Assembly (NCBI RefSeq): GCF_020297485.1
Contig: NZ_JAIWZC010000001.1
Coordinates: 744,001-808,000 of the forward strand
DNA from: Enterocloster clostridioformis
Lineage (GTDB): Bacteria > Bacillota > Clostridia > Lachnospirales > Lachnospiraceae
DNA: 64,000 bases
Direction of reading: 5' to 3'
Within the stretch, counting starts at the first letter, position 1; each line of letters opens with the position of its first letter. A program made the position numbers and the translations under genes. The notes under the pieces are model-generated. The model was not told the origin of the DNA, ran no database searches, and saw only the letters and a program-made list of their open reading frames with translations. Positions 26,889 through 36,307 of this stretch are shown here, piece after piece.

Positions 26889-28010
26889 ATGTTTTTGGAT
26901 TATGATTTCAGACATTTTAATTTTCGGCTGATATTTTATATGATTGTACTCAACGTCATCGGCGTGCTGGTTATCCGCAGCGCCACAAACATGAACGCGG
27001 ATGCAGTCAACAAGCAGCTTTTAGGAGTGTTCATAGGACTGGCTGTGGCCATTGGTCTTTCCATGGTGGATTACCACAAAATCCTGAATTTCAGTACTCT
27101 CATATACGGCCTGTGTATTGCAAGCCTTGTGGCCGTACTGATTTGGGGCAATGTGGTGAACAACGCCAGGCGGTGGATTGAGGTTCCGGCCATCGGACAG
27201 CTTCAGCCATCGGAATTTGTTAAGATAGGCCTTATCGTAACCTTTTCCTGGTATTTCATGAAATACCAGGAAAAGGTTAATCAGGTCAGCACCGTGGCCA
27301 TAGCAGCCGTACTTTTTGCCATTCCGGCGGCATTGATCTTTGAACAGCCGAATCTGTCTACCTGTCTTGTGATTATGGTAATGGTACTGGGAATCGTATT
27401 TGCAAGCGGCATAAGCTATAAGTGGATTGCGGGAACACTGGCTGTTACCATTCCCGTAATGTCCACCTTTGTCTACCTGCTGCTTCACGGTATGATTCCA
27501 TTCATAAAGGATTATCAGGCAGGGCGTATCCTGGCCTGGTTTTATCCGGACCAGTACGGAGAGGCCCGTTATCAGCAGAATAACTCCATCATTGCCATCG
27601 GTTCAGGCCAGCTAAAGGGCAAAGGGCTTTTCAATACCACCATAGCGTCTGTCAAGAACGGTAATTTCCTGTCAGAGGAGCAGACGGACTTTATCTTTGC
27701 CGTGATCGGCGAGGAGCTGGGGTTCATCGGCTGTGTGGTGGTTATCGCCTTATTTTTATTGATAATTTATGAATGTCTTATGATGGCTGCACGGGCCAGG
27801 GATTTATCCGGCCGCCTTATCTGTGTGGGCATGGCAACACTGATTGCGTTCCAGGCATTTGCCAACATCGCGGTTGCCACAGGCATCTTTCCCAATACAG
27901 GGCTTCCCCTTCCGTTCATCAGTTTCGGAAGCAGTTCCCTAATCAGTATTTTCATGGGAATCGGGCTGGTGCTCAATGTGGGGCTTCAGAGAGAAACAAG
28001 ACATATCTAA
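26889..28010 (+). CDS. rodA: RodA/FtsW family peptidoglycan polymerase
   Basis: This SEDS glycosyltransferase polymerises lipid II with PBP2. The 373-residue protein has about ten membrane segments, with the conserved PSEFVKIG, RYQQNNSIIAIGSGQLKGKG and FPNTGLPLPFISFGSSS blocks. Its place two bases after minE and in the mre/min cluster supports RodA over FtsW. Confidence 0.92.
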   Translation: MFLDYDFRHFNFRLIFYMIVLNVIGVLVIRSATNMNADAVNKQLLGVFIGLAVAIGLSMVDYHKILNFSTLIYGLCIASLVAVLIWGNVVNNARRWIEVPAIGQLQPSEFVKIGLIVTFSWYFMKYQEKVNQVSTVAIAAVLFAIPAALIFEQPNLSTCLVIMVMVLGIVFASGISYKWIAGTLAVTIPVMSTFVYLLLHGMIPFIKDYQAGRILAWFYPDQYGEARYQQNNSIIAIGSGQLKGKGLFNTTIASVKNGNFLSEEQTDFIFAVIGEELGFIGCVVVIALFLLIIYECLMMAARARDLSGRLICVGMATLIAFQAFANIAVATGIFPNTGLPLPFISFGSSSLISIFMGIGLVLNVGLQRETRHI

Positions 28011-28031
28011 TCCAAGGAGGGTTAATTTAAT

Positions 28032-28427
28032 ATGACAATTGGTTTGATTGCACATGACGCAAAAAAGAAACTGATGCAGAACTTCTGCATCGCATACAGG
28101 GGAATACTCAGCAAGAACACACTGTATGCAACAGGCACCACAGGCCGCCTGATTGAAGAGGTGGCTAACCTTAATATTCACAAATATCTGGCAGGGCATC
28201 TGGGCGGTATGCAGCAGATGGCAGCTCAGATTGAGCACAATGAGATGGATTTGGTCATCTTTTTACGTGACCCGCAGAATCCCAAATCACACGAGCCGGA
28301 TGTAAACGACGTGGTCCGCCTGTGTGACATCTACAATATTCCCCTTGCCACCAATCTGGCATCTGCCGAACTGCTTATCAAGGCTCTTGACAGAGGGGAT
28401 ATGGAATGGCGCGAGGTAGTCAGGTAA
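28032..28427 (+). CDS. mgsA: Methylglyoxal synthase
   Basis: The enzyme converts dihydroxyacetone phosphate to methylglyoxal and phosphate, a glycolytic bypass under phosphate limitation. The 131-residue protein has the family blocks LIAHDAKK, TGTTGRLIEE and FLRDPQNPKSHEPDV. The ribosome site is AAGGAGGG. Its stop overlaps the next start (TAATG). Its position after rodA is common in Clostridia. Confidence 0.95.
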   Translation: MTIGLIAHDAKKKLMQNFCIAYRGILSKNTLYATGTTGRLIEEVANLNIHKYLAGHLGGMQQMAAQIEHNEMDLVIFLRDPQNPKSHEPDVNDVVRLCDIYNIPLATNLASAELLIKALDRGDMEWREVVR

Positions 28428-29404
28428 TGAAGGCAGTGCGGACGCGCAGCTTTCTGTGTGCGCTTCTTCTGGGGGCTGTGGCTCTTTCCACTGCGGGCTG
28501 TCTTTCAGGCGTCAAGGAACCCTACAGCCTGGAAGAGCGAATCCCGGTCATGGAGGACAGCCTGTCCCGGACCGTGCGCTATGCAGACGGTTTTGCTTCG
28601 GATTTATGCGTAGTGGAGGATGAAGGCAGCTTTGACGAAAGTTACGTGACATCGGAGGCAGCTGCCCTTTTTGATGTCAGCGACAGGGAAACACTCTACA
28701 GCAAGGAAGCCTTTGAACGGCTGTATCCGGCCAGCATCACCAAGGTGATGACAGCCCTTGTAGCCATTAAAAACGGTGATTTAAACGCCAGGGTAGTTGT
28801 GACGGATGATGCCGTCATCACGGAATCCGGGGCCACCCTGTGCGGCATAAAGCCGGGAGATACCCTGACATTGGAACAGCTTTTATATGGGCTCATGCTG
28901 CCTTCAGGCAATGATGCGGGCGCTGCAATCGCGGTGCACATTGCGGGCAGCATTGATAAGTTCGCTGACATGATGAATCAGGAGGCTGCCAGTCTGGGGG
29001 CCACCGGAACTCATTTTGTGAACCCTCACGGACTCAACGATCCGGACCATTATACCACGGCCTATGACCTGTACCTCATTTTCAATGAGGCACTCAAATA
29101 TCCGGTATTCCGGCAGATTGTGGGCACCACATCCTATACGGCCAACTACCACGACAAGGACAGCCAGGCCGTCACCAAGACATGGAAAGGCGGGAACTGG
29201 TTTATGACACGGGAGCGGGAGACGCCGGAAGGCCTGACTGTATTCGGTGGAAAGACAGGCACTACAAACGCAGCCGGCTATTGTCTCATCATGGCTACCA
29301 GGGACCAGGATGATAAGGAATATATATCTGTTGTATTAAAATCTGACAGCCGACCCGGCCTATATGATAACATGACAAATATAATTTCTAAAATCGTCAA
29401 ATAG
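28427..29404 (+). CDS. D-alanyl-D-alanine carboxypeptidase (lipoprotein)
   Basis: This penicillin-binding enzyme trims the terminal D-Ala of stem peptides. From ATG 28427 (overlapping the mgsA stop) the protein has 325 residues. A lipoprotein signal with lipobox STAGC comes first, then SxxK with S103 (PASITKVMTA), SGN (LPSGNDAGAA) and KTG (GGKTGTTNAAGYC). It lacks the long C-terminal domain of DacA-type enzymes, so it resembles DacF/VanY-like carboxypeptidases of the PBP5 superfamily. Confidence 0.9.
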   Translation: MKAVRTRSFLCALLLGAVALSTAGCLSGVKEPYSLEERIPVMEDSLSRTVRYADGFASDLCVVEDEGSFDESYVTSEAAALFDVSDRETLYSKEAFERLYPASITKVMTALVAIKNGDLNARVVVTDDAVITESGATLCGIKPGDTLTLEQLLYGLMLPSGNDAGAAIAVHIAGSIDKFADMMNQEAASLGATGTHFVNPHGLNDPDHYTTAYDLYLIFNEALKYPVFRQIVGTTSYTANYHDKDSQAVTKTWKGGNWFMTRERETPEGLTVFGGKTGTTNAAGYCLIMATRDQDDKEYISVVLKSDSRPGLYDNMTNIISKIVK

Positions 29405-29407
29405 TGA

Positions 29408-29436
29408 TTGCGCTTTCTATGAATTTATACTATAAT
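29408..29436 (+). promoter_or_regulatory. Promoter of the P-loop protein gene
   Basis: TTGCGC (29408-29413) and a perfect TATAAT (29431-29436) are 17 bp apart, about 60 bp before the gene at 29494. Confidence 0.6.
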
Positions 29437-29493
29437 TAAAGTAATCTTAATTGATTTTTTATACAACATATATAACTCAAGGAGGAGATTGGT

Positions 29494-29913
29494 ATGGTTC
29501 AGATTATTGCAGGAAAAAAAGGTAAAGGCAAGACCAAACATCTGTTAGATATGGCCAATGCAGCAATCAAGGGGGCCAACGGCACTGTCGTATATCTGGA
29601 TAAGAGTGCCCAGCATATGTATGAATTAAACAACAAGATTCGTCTCATTAATGTCAATGAATTCCCACTTACAAACAGCGATGGATTTTTAGGATTTATC
29701 TGTGGTATTATCTCTCAGGATCACGATTTGGAGACCATGTACCTGGATAGCTTTTTAAAGCTGTCATGTCTGGAGGGAGCAGACATTTCTGATACATATA
29801 TGACATTGAAAAATATCGGTGAAAAATACCATATAACCTTTGTGTTAAGTATTTCCATGGACGCTGCGGAGCTTCCTGAGTGTGCTAAGGGCGATGTGAT
29901 TATTTCATTGTAA
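29494..29913 (+). CDS. Uncharacterised P-loop ATPase-like protein
   Basis: The 139-residue protein begins with a P-loop (AGKKGKGKTK, residues 6-15) and has a Walker B-like segment (LETMYLDSFLKL). It is much shorter than standard ATPases and has no other recognisable domain. Related proteins in Lachnospiraceae have been loosely labelled twitching-motility proteins, but nothing supports that here. It is a single-gene unit between a carboxypeptidase and the HlyD-yggS-sepF group, so a division or envelope role is possible. The ribosome site is AAGGAGGAG. Confidence 0.75.
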   Translation: MVQIIAGKKGKGKTKHLLDMANAAIKGANGTVVYLDKSAQHMYELNNKIRLINVNEFPLTNSDGFLGFICGIISQDHDLETMYLDSFLKLSCLEGADISDTYMTLKNIGEKYHITFVLSISMDAAELPECAKGDVIISL

Positions 29914-29951
29914 TGATACATTTTCTGTGATAAAATACAGACAGGACTTAT

Positions 29952-30003
29952 AGGCTGCCAACCTGCTGGGATTAAAATGCCTGGTATGGAGGGCAGCTTT
30001 TTG
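29952..30003 (+). terminator. Rho-independent terminator of the P-loop gene
   Basis: GCTGCC (29954-29959) pairs with GGCAGC (29992-29997), followed by TTTTT. The loop is long and may fold internally. Confidence 0.6.
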
Positions 30004-30040
30004 TGAAGTGATGTGTATTTTGTAAAAGGAGGCCGGATTT

Positions 30041-31441
30041 ATGGCCAAAAAGAAAAGCAAAAAAGTCATACGTTACCGCAGGCCTCTCAACATCAATGTG
30101 GGTATGATTATCTTCTTTATCATATTCATCTATCTGGTATTCAGCGTTTATACGTATCTGAAGCGGGAGAAGATCCAGTTTTATGAGGTGGTGGACGGCG
30201 GCATCGTCAATAACCGAATCTACAACGGGCTGATTCTCCGTGAGGAGCAGGTGCGAACAGCAGACCGCTCCGGCTATATCAACTATTATCTGCGGGAGGG
30301 AAAACGTGCTTCTGTGGGAAGCCGTATTTATTCCCTGGACGAGACAGGAAACCTGGAGGCACTGTTAAAGGAGAACGCCGAGGAAGGCACATCCCTTTCC
30401 GACGACAGCTTATTGGACCTGAAAAAACAGCTTACATCCTTTGTTCTGTCCTTCCAGAACCAGGATTTTGGAACCATCTATGACGCCAGGATTTCCCTGG
30501 ATGCCTCAGTGATGGAGTATTCCAGTTTCAGCACGCTGGACCAGCTGGACAAGCTGGCGGAGCAGTCAGGGGCTGTATTTGAGCAGGTCCGCTCCGATGT
30601 ATCCGGCGTGGTATCCTACGGCATTGATTCCTTTGAATCCATGACAACGTCAGACGTGGATGCCGCTGATTTTGACCGGAGCACCTACGTAAAGACAGTA
30701 CATAAATCAGGGGACCTGATTGACAGCGGCTCCCCCGCCTATAAAATTGTTACCTCGGAAAAATGGTCCATTGTGTTTCCGCTGAGCGACGAGGATGCGG
30801 CCCTTTATAATGACAAGACCGCCTTACGGGTCGTGTTCCGCGACTATTCCCTCAGCACACCGGCCGCCTATTCCACCTTTACGGGAAAGGACGGGGCTGC
30901 CTATGGAAAACTGGATTTCTCAAAATATATGGAACAGTTTATCTCGGACCGCTTTGTGGATTTTGAGATAAAAGTAGATAAGGCCGACGGCCTCAAGATT
31001 CCTGTCAGCGCGGTAACGGACAAGAACTTTTATCTTATCCCCCTGGAATACATGACCCAGGGCGGCGATTCCTCAGAGGATGGTTTTTATAAGGAAGTTT
31101 ATACGGAAAACGGCACATCCATTGTATTCGTCCCCACAACGGTCTACTATTCGGACGATGAATTTTATTACGTGGACATGGGGAAGGAGAACGGTTTTAA
31201 AGCAGGGGATTACGTGGTCAGGCCTGAGTCATCAGACCGATACCAGATTGGAAGGACTGCTTCCCTGAAGGGTGTTTACAATATTAATAAAGGCTATACT
31301 ATTTTTAAACAAATTGATATACTGGATTCCAACAGCGAATATTATACTGTGCGTAAGAACATGAAATACGGCTTGTCCGTGTACGATCATATCGTACTGG
31401 ATGCCTCCATGGTGGAGGAAGGACAGCTGCTGTACCAGTAA
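30041..31441 (+). CDS. HlyD-like membrane protein linked to the sepF cluster
   Basis: The 466-residue protein has a lysine-rich start, one membrane helix (about 20-40) and a large extracellular part with HlyD/membrane-fusion-like beta-barrel elements (GSRIYSLDETG, GSPAYKIVTSEKW, GLKIPVSAVTD). No partner transporter is nearby. Homologues lie directly before yggS-sepF in many Clostridia, so the protein more likely acts in division or wall synthesis than in export. That role is inference. Confidence 0.8.
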   Translation: MAKKKSKKVIRYRRPLNINVGMIIFFIIFIYLVFSVYTYLKREKIQFYEVVDGGIVNNRIYNGLILREEQVRTADRSGYINYYLREGKRASVGSRIYSLDETGNLEALLKENAEEGTSLSDDSLLDLKKQLTSFVLSFQNQDFGTIYDARISLDASVMEYSSFSTLDQLDKLAEQSGAVFEQVRSDVSGVVSYGIDSFESMTTSDVDAADFDRSTYVKTVHKSGDLIDSGSPAYKIVTSEKWSIVFPLSDEDAALYNDKTALRVVFRDYSLSTPAAYSTFTGKDGAAYGKLDFSKYMEQFISDRFVDFEIKVDKADGLKIPVSAVTDKNFYLIPLEYMTQGGDSSEDGFYKEVYTENGTSIVFVPTTVYYSDDEFYYVDMGKENGFKAGDYVVRPESSDRYQIGRTASLKGVYNINKGYTIFKQIDILDSNSEYYTVRKNMKYGLSVYDHIVLDASMVEEGQLLYQ

Positions 31442-31455
31442 GGGAGGAAAACAAT

Positions 31456-32136
31456 ATGATAAAAAATCAGCTGGAAGAAGTAAAAAAACATATTGAAGAT
31501 GCCTGCCGCAGGGCGGGAAGAAATCCTGAGGAAGTGACACTCATCGCAGTCAGCAAGACAAAACCCGTTTCCATGCTTATGGAGGCTTATGACGCGGGGG
31601 CCAGGGATTTCGGTGAGAACAAGGTACAGGAAATCCTGAACAAGAAACCGGAGCTTCCGGAAGATATCCGCTGGCACATGATTGGACATCTGCAGCGCAA
31701 CAAGGTCCATCAGGTCATTGACAAGGCCGTACTGATTCACTCCGTGGACTCTCTGCGCCTGGCGCAGCAGATTGAGACAGACGCGGCAAAGCTGGGGCTG
31801 GATGTGGACATCCTTCTGGAGGTCAATGTGGCCCGTGAGGAGAGCAAATACGGGTTCCTCATGGAAGAGGTGGAGGATGCCATCATGCAGATTAAGGATT
31901 TCTCCCATGTGCACATTAAGGGGCTTATGACAATTGCGCCTTTTGTAGATAATCCAGAAGAAAATCGTGGAATTTTTAAAAAATTATTTGAATTTGCTGT
32001 TGACATAGGTGACAAAAACATTGATAATGTTACTATGAGTGTGCTCTCAATGGGAATGACTGGGGATTATGAGGTTGCCATTGAAGAAGGAGCAACCATG
32101 GTCAGGGTCGGTACCGGTATTTTCGGTGCACGATAA
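31456..32136 (+). CDS. yggS: YggS/PLPBP family PLP homeostasis protein
   Basis: The 226-residue protein binds pyridoxal phosphate and controls its supply; it is a fold-III alanine-racemase-like barrel. The PLP lysine is K34 (LIAVSKTKP), followed by FGENKVQE, HMIGHLQRNK and SMGMTGDYEVAI. The Bacillus name is ylmE. It lies 14 bp after the HlyD-like gene and upstream of sepF, the conserved order. Confidence 0.95.
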   Translation: MIKNQLEEVKKHIEDACRRAGRNPEEVTLIAVSKTKPVSMLMEAYDAGARDFGENKVQEILNKKPELPEDIRWHMIGHLQRNKVHQVIDKAVLIHSVDSLRLAQQIETDAAKLGLDVDILLEVNVAREESKYGFLMEEVEDAIMQIKDFSHVHIKGLMTIAPFVDNPEENRGIFKKLFEFAVDIGDKNIDNVTMSVLSMGMTGDYEVAIEEGATMVRVGTGIFGAR

Positions 32137-32183
32137 GGTGTTTCCCCCGGTAAGCACTTCATATAGAGATTGGAGAGTGTAAG

Positions 32184-32693
32184 ATGAGTCTGTTAGGTAA
32201 GTTAATGGATACCATGAGATTAAATCCTGATGAGGAAGAGGATGATTACTACCTGGACGATGACTTTGAAGAGGAGGCCCCGCGCAAGGGACTGTTCTCA
32301 AAGAAGAATACGGAATATGATGAGGAGGAGGAGCAGGACAAGCCCCGGTTTTTAGGAAGATCCAATCCCAAAGTAGTACCTATGAGACGCAGCATGGAAG
32401 TGACAATGATTAAACCCACATCCATGGAGGATTCCAGAGACATCTGTGATTACCTTCTGGCTGGCAAGGCAGTGGTACTGAATATGGAGGGTATACATAC
32501 AGAAGTGGCTCAGAGAATCATAGATTTCACCTCAGGAGCCACCTATTCCATGAACGGCAATCTGCAGAAGATATCTAATTATATCTTCATCGCAACACCT
32601 GATTCCGTGGAACTGTCCGGAGATTTCCAGGACATTCTGGCCGCAGGCGGCGCCATGGGCATGGACGTTTCAGGACTCAATATCCATTTGTAA
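32184..32693 (+). CDS. sepF: Cell division protein SepF
   Basis: SepF forms rings that bundle FtsZ and anchor it to the membrane. The 169-residue protein has an N-terminal amphipathic helix (LLGKLMDTMRL), an acidic disordered linker (about 14-60) and the SepF core (about 75-155) with GKAVVLNMEG and RIIDFTSGATY. Length is typical. Confidence 0.95.
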   Translation: MSLLGKLMDTMRLNPDEEEDDYYLDDDFEEEAPRKGLFSKKNTEYDEEEEQDKPRFLGRSNPKVVPMRRSMEVTMIKPTSMEDSRDICDYLLAGKAVVLNMEGIHTEVAQRIIDFTSGATYSMNGNLQKISNYIFIATPDSVELSGDFQDILAAGGAMGMDVSGLNIHL

Positions 32694-32734
32694 TTGACAA
32701 GGAAAAAGAAGTCCCTGTACAGGGGATAGGTATG

Positions 32735-32757
32735 CGGCAGACCTGGTGTGTCTGCCG
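32735..32757 (+). terminator. Hairpin between sepF and aroB
   Basis: CGGCAGAC pairs perfectly with GTCTGCCG around a seven-base loop, followed by ATTTGTTG. It could terminate the sepF transcript. A TATAAT at about 32765 may start the next one. Confidence 0.5.
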
Positions 32758-32788
32758 ATTTGTTGTATAATATCAGGAGGACACTGGC

Positions 32789-33883
32789 ATGGCTGACAGG
32801 ATAAATGTATGCAGGGATGGGGAGGCTATCTACGATATTGTACTGGCCCAATCCTTTGACGGTTTAAAGGAGGCAGTATCCTGCCTTCCTGTTAAGGAAC
32901 ACAAAATTTGCATCGTGACGGATTCCAATGTGGCGCCCCTTTATCTGGAGGAAGTGCGCTCCATTCTGTCCGGATGCTGCAAGGCTGTTTCGGTCTTTAC
33001 CTTCCCGGCAGGGGAGGAGAATAAACATCTGGATACGGTGCGGAACCTGTATGAACACCTGATTCTGGAGCATTTTGACAGAAAGGACATGCTGGCTGCC
33101 CTGGGCGGCGGTGTGGTAGGTGATTTATGCGGTTTTGCAGCCGCCACTTACCTCAGGGGAATTGACTTTATTCAGATCCCGACCACCCTCCTTTCACAGG
33201 TGGATTCCAGCATCGGCGGTAAGACCGGCGTGGATTTTGATGCCTATAAAAACATGGTAGGCGCTTTTCATATGCCCAGGCTGGTTTATGCGAACCTGAG
33301 CACCCTTTTAACCCTTCCTGAGGAACAATTCTCCTCCGGCATGGGCGAGGTGGTGAAGCACGGCCTGATCAAGAACAAGGAGTATTACCAGTGGCTGAAG
33401 GATAACCGTGAGGGCATAGTTTCCAGGGAGCCGGCTCTGTGCCAGGCCATGGTTTACGAAAGCTGTATGATTAAAAAGCGTGTTGTGGAGCAGGATCCCA
33501 CGGAGCAGGGGGAGAGAGCGCTTCTGAATTTCGGCCATACCCTGGGCCATGCGGTTGAGAAGCTGGAGAATTTCACCATGCACCACGGCCACTGCGTGGG
33601 ACTGGGCTGTATTGCGGCAGCGCGCATATCCCAGCTCAGGGGCATGCTTACGGCGGAAGAGGCAGCGGATATCAGGAACACCTTTCTTTCCTTCGGAATT
33701 CCTGCCGCAGCGCCGGGCCTTGCCTGGGACCAGGTCCTTATGACCACCCAGAGTGATAAAAAGACGGAAGCCGGCGTCATCCGTTTTGTCCTGCTTAATT
33801 CCATTGGTCAGGCTTATGTGGACAAGACTGTCACGGCAGATGAGATGAAGGCCGGTTTTGATGTGATAGGAGGACAGGCATAA
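32789..33883 (+). CDS. aroB: 3-dehydroquinate synthase
   Basis: AroB converts DAHP to 3-dehydroquinate, the second shikimate-pathway step, using NAD and a divalent metal. The 364-residue protein shows GGGVVGDLCGFAAATYLRG, the nucleotide-binding TTLLSQVDSSIGGKTGVD, and the metal ligands near FGHTLGHAVE and HGHCVGLG. It stands alone among shikimate genes here and overlaps lspA by one base. Confidence 0.95.
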   Translation: MADRINVCRDGEAIYDIVLAQSFDGLKEAVSCLPVKEHKICIVTDSNVAPLYLEEVRSILSGCCKAVSVFTFPAGEENKHLDTVRNLYEHLILEHFDRKDMLAALGGGVVGDLCGFAAATYLRGIDFIQIPTTLLSQVDSSIGGKTGVDFDAYKNMVGAFHMPRLVYANLSTLLTLPEEQFSSGMGEVVKHGLIKNKEYYQWLKDNREGIVSREPALCQAMVYESCMIKKRVVEQDPTEQGERALLNFGHTLGHAVEKLENFTMHHGHCVGLGCIAAARISQLRGMLTAEEAADIRNTFLSFGIPAAAPGLAWDQVLMTTQSDKKTEAGVIRFVLLNSIGQAYVDKTVTADEMKAGFDVIGGQA

Positions 33884-34392
33884 TGACAAAACAGAAGCAA
33901 TCCCTGATTATCAGCTTCCTGATTGGCTTCGCCATTCTGGCCGGCCTGGACCAGTGGACCAAGGGACTGGCCGTCCAATCCTTAAAGGGGCAGAAGCCTT
34001 TTGTTATCTGGAATGGTGTATTCGAGTTCTACTATTCGGAGAACAGGGGCGCTGCATTCGGGATGATGCAGGAGAAGCAGCTTTTCTTCTTTCTCATTGC
34101 AGTCCTTGTGCTGGGCGCAGTGGCTTATCTCATATGGAAGATGCCGCCGGAGGGCAGATACCGTCCCCTGGCTGTGTGCCTGATGATGATAAGCGCTGGC
34201 GCTGTGGGGAATATGATTGACCGTGTCAGCCAGGGATATGTGGTGGATTTCCTGTATTTTAAACTGATTAATTTCCCCATTTTCAATGTGGCTGACTGCT
34301 ATGTCACGGTGGGCGCTGCCTGTCTTGTGTTTTTAATTATGTTTTATTACAAGGATGAGGACATGGCATGTTTCTCATTCAAAAAACATTAA
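33883..34392 (+). CDS. lspA: Lipoprotein signal peptidase (LspA)
   Basis: This aspartic protease removes lipoprotein signal peptides at the lipobox. The 169-residue protein has four membrane segments and the catalytic aspartates in GNMIDRV and FNVADCYV. The start ATG overlaps the aroB stop. It is followed by the RluD-type synthase, the usual Firmicute pair. Confidence 0.95.
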   Translation: MTKQKQSLIISFLIGFAILAGLDQWTKGLAVQSLKGQKPFVIWNGVFEFYYSENRGAAFGMMQEKQLFFFLIAVLVLGAVAYLIWKMPPEGRYRPLAVCLMMISAGAVGNMIDRVSQGYVVDFLYFKLINFPIFNVADCYVTVGAACLVFLIMFYYKDEDMACFSFKKH

Positions 34393-34458
34393 CAGACGTA
34401 TCAGCAGCAACATTGCCGGACAAACCATGAATATAATCAGACAGGAGGACATATCCCT

Positions 34459-35370
34459 TTGAAACAGGAATTTTATCCCACGGATATGGAGGACCATGTG
34501 CGTATCGATAAATACCTTGCTGAAGCCTGCCCTGATTTAAGCCGCTCCTACATTCAGAAGCTCCTTAAATCAGGGCAGGTCCTGGTTAACGGCCAGGGCG
34601 TGAAGGCAAGCTATATTGTGGTGGAAGAGGACCGGATTGAGCTGGAGGTGCCGGAAGCCGTGGAGCCGGAGATTGATGCGGAGCCCATGGACCTGGACAT
34701 CCTCTACGAGGACCAGGATGTCATCCTCATCAACAAACCCAAAGGCATGGTGGTGCACCCGGCAGCAGGACATTACAGCCATACCCTTGTAAACGGCCTT
34801 ATGTACCATTGCAGGGACCAGCTGTCCGGCATCAGCGGAGTCATGCGTCCGGGTATTGTGCACCGAATCGATATGGATACCACAGGGGTCATCATTGCAT
34901 GTAAGAATGATATGGCACACAGCTCCATTGCCGCCCAGCTCAAAGAGCATTCCATTACCCGCAGGTACCAGGCCATTGTACATGGCGTTATTGCGGAGGA
35001 TGAGGGGACTGTGGACGCTCCCATTGGCCGCCATCCGGTGGAGCGCAAGAAAATGAGCATCAACTACCAGAACGGCAAGGATGCCGTAACCCATTACAGG
35101 GTCCTGAACCGGTTCAGGCAGTACACCCATGTGGAGTGCAGGCTGGAAACAGGCCGTACCCACCAGATTCGCGTCCATATGGCCAGCATACGCCATCCCC
35201 TGCTGGGGGACGCTGTGTACGGGCCTGCCAGGTGTCCCATAAGCGGACTCTGCGGCCAGACCCTTCATGCCGGCGTACTGGGGTTCATCCATCCCAGGAC
35301 AGGAGAATACATGGAATTCACAGCACCCCTGCCGGAATACTTTGATAAACTCCTCCGTACATTGAACTGA
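34459..35370 (+). CDS. rluD: RluD/RluA family pseudouridine synthase
   Basis: The 303-residue enzyme has an N-terminal S4 RNA-binding domain (about 15-75) and a catalytic domain with VHRIDMDTTG, in which D138 is the nucleophile, and LETGRTHQIRVHMA. It starts at TTG 34459 with AGGAGG upstream. It probably modifies 23S rRNA; RluD-type specificity is inferred from its place behind lspA. Confidence 0.92.
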   Translation: MKQEFYPTDMEDHVRIDKYLAEACPDLSRSYIQKLLKSGQVLVNGQGVKASYIVVEEDRIELEVPEAVEPEIDAEPMDLDILYEDQDVILINKPKGMVVHPAAGHYSHTLVNGLMYHCRDQLSGISGVMRPGIVHRIDMDTTGVIIACKNDMAHSSIAAQLKEHSITRRYQAIVHGVIAEDEGTVDAPIGRHPVERKKMSINYQNGKDAVTHYRVLNRFRQYTHVECRLETGRTHQIRVHMASIRHPLLGDAVYGPARCPISGLCGQTLHAGVLGFIHPRTGEYMEFTAPLPEYFDKLLRTLN

Positions 35371-35561
35371 ACCAGGACGCAAAAGCGCGATAAAAACATA
35401 CTTTAATGGAAAAGTTGTCACTTTTGTCGCAAAGCTTTATACTATTTTTTACTTTTTTATACATTTCTATATACTTTTCAGAATTTTTGAGTTATAATAC
35501 TTAATAGATAAAATATGACTTATAACCTACAGGACAGACAGTGCAGAAAGGGGAATGTAGA

Positions 35562-36200
35562 ATGACAAATAATCTTATTATCACCATTGGCAGGCAGTGT
35601 GGCAGCGGCGGCAAGATGATTGGCGAATTACTGGCAGAAAAGATGGGAGTTAAGTGCTACGACAAGGAATTGTTATCCATGGCTGCAAAACACAGCGGAC
35701 TTTGCGAGGAGCTGTTTGAAAAACACGACGAACGGCCCACCAGCAGTTTCCTCTACTCACTGGTTATGGATTCCTATTCCATGGGCTATACGGCATCGGG
35801 ATATTCCGATATGCCTATTAACCATAAGATATTCCTGGCACAGTTTGACACCATCAAAAAGCTGGCTGACGAGGCTTCCTGCGTTATGGTAGGACGGTGC
35901 GCGGATTACGCCCTGGAGGACTACCCCAATGTAGTCAGCGTATTCATCACGGCCAACGACGATGACAAGCTGAAACGCCTTCAGGACCTGTACAAAGTGG
36001 ATGCGTCCAAGGCAAAGGACATCATGATTAAGACAGACAAACAGCGCGCCAGCTACTATAACTATTACTCCAACAAGAAGTGGAGCGATCCCCGCAGCTA
36101 TGATTTGTGCCTCAACAGCAGCAGCACAGGACCGGAGGGCGCAGTGGACGTCATCCTGAATTTCGCAAAAGTGAAGCAGGAGTGGAGAAAACAGAAGTAG
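35562..36200 (+). CDS. Cytidylate kinase-like family protein
   Basis: The 212-residue protein has a P-loop-type start (ITIGRQCGSGGKMIGELLAE), ending CYDKELL, and a VMVGRCADYAL segment, features of the cytidylate-kinase-like family (PF13189). It is distinct from the housekeeping cmk and its substrate is not established. I use ATG 35562 with AAAGGGG upstream; GTG 35541 would add seven residues. A very AT-rich 190-bp region with TATAAT at 35493-35498 precedes it. Confidence 0.85.
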   Translation: MTNNLIITIGRQCGSGGKMIGELLAEKMGVKCYDKELLSMAAKHSGLCEELFEKHDERPTSSFLYSLVMDSYSMGYTASGYSDMPINHKIFLAQFDTIKKLADEASCVMVGRCADYALEDYPNVVSVFITANDDDKLKRLQDLYKVDASKAKDIMIKTDKQRASYYNYYSNKKWSDPRSYDLCLNSSSTGPEGAVDVILNFAKVKQEWRKQK

Positions 36201-36248
36201 TTCCGGCGAAATGCATAGGGACAGGGCAGTATAAGTAACGAAAACAGC

Positions 36249-36294
36249 AGATGCGGCAACGCCGGCGGAAAGCCGGTATTGCCGCATCTGTTTT
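36249..36294. terminator. Strong, probably bidirectional terminator
   Basis: AGATGCGGCAA and TTGCCGCATCT form an 11-bp outer stem, with CCGGC-ggaaa-GCCGG inside, followed by GTTTTGTTT on the plus strand and a T-rich run on the minus strand. It ends the cytidylate-kinase-like gene and probably once served glmS from the other side, before the intron inserted. Confidence 0.88.
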
Positions 36295-36307
36295 GTTTGC
36301 CCAGCAT

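Noticed and set aside
34570..35421. Long open frame on the minus strand opposite the RluD-type gene
   Set aside because: It lies wholly opposite a well-supported gene, has no family match and reflects codon bias of the real strand; the same applies to other long antisense frames, such as those opposite mrdA and the GrdB-like/amidase genes.
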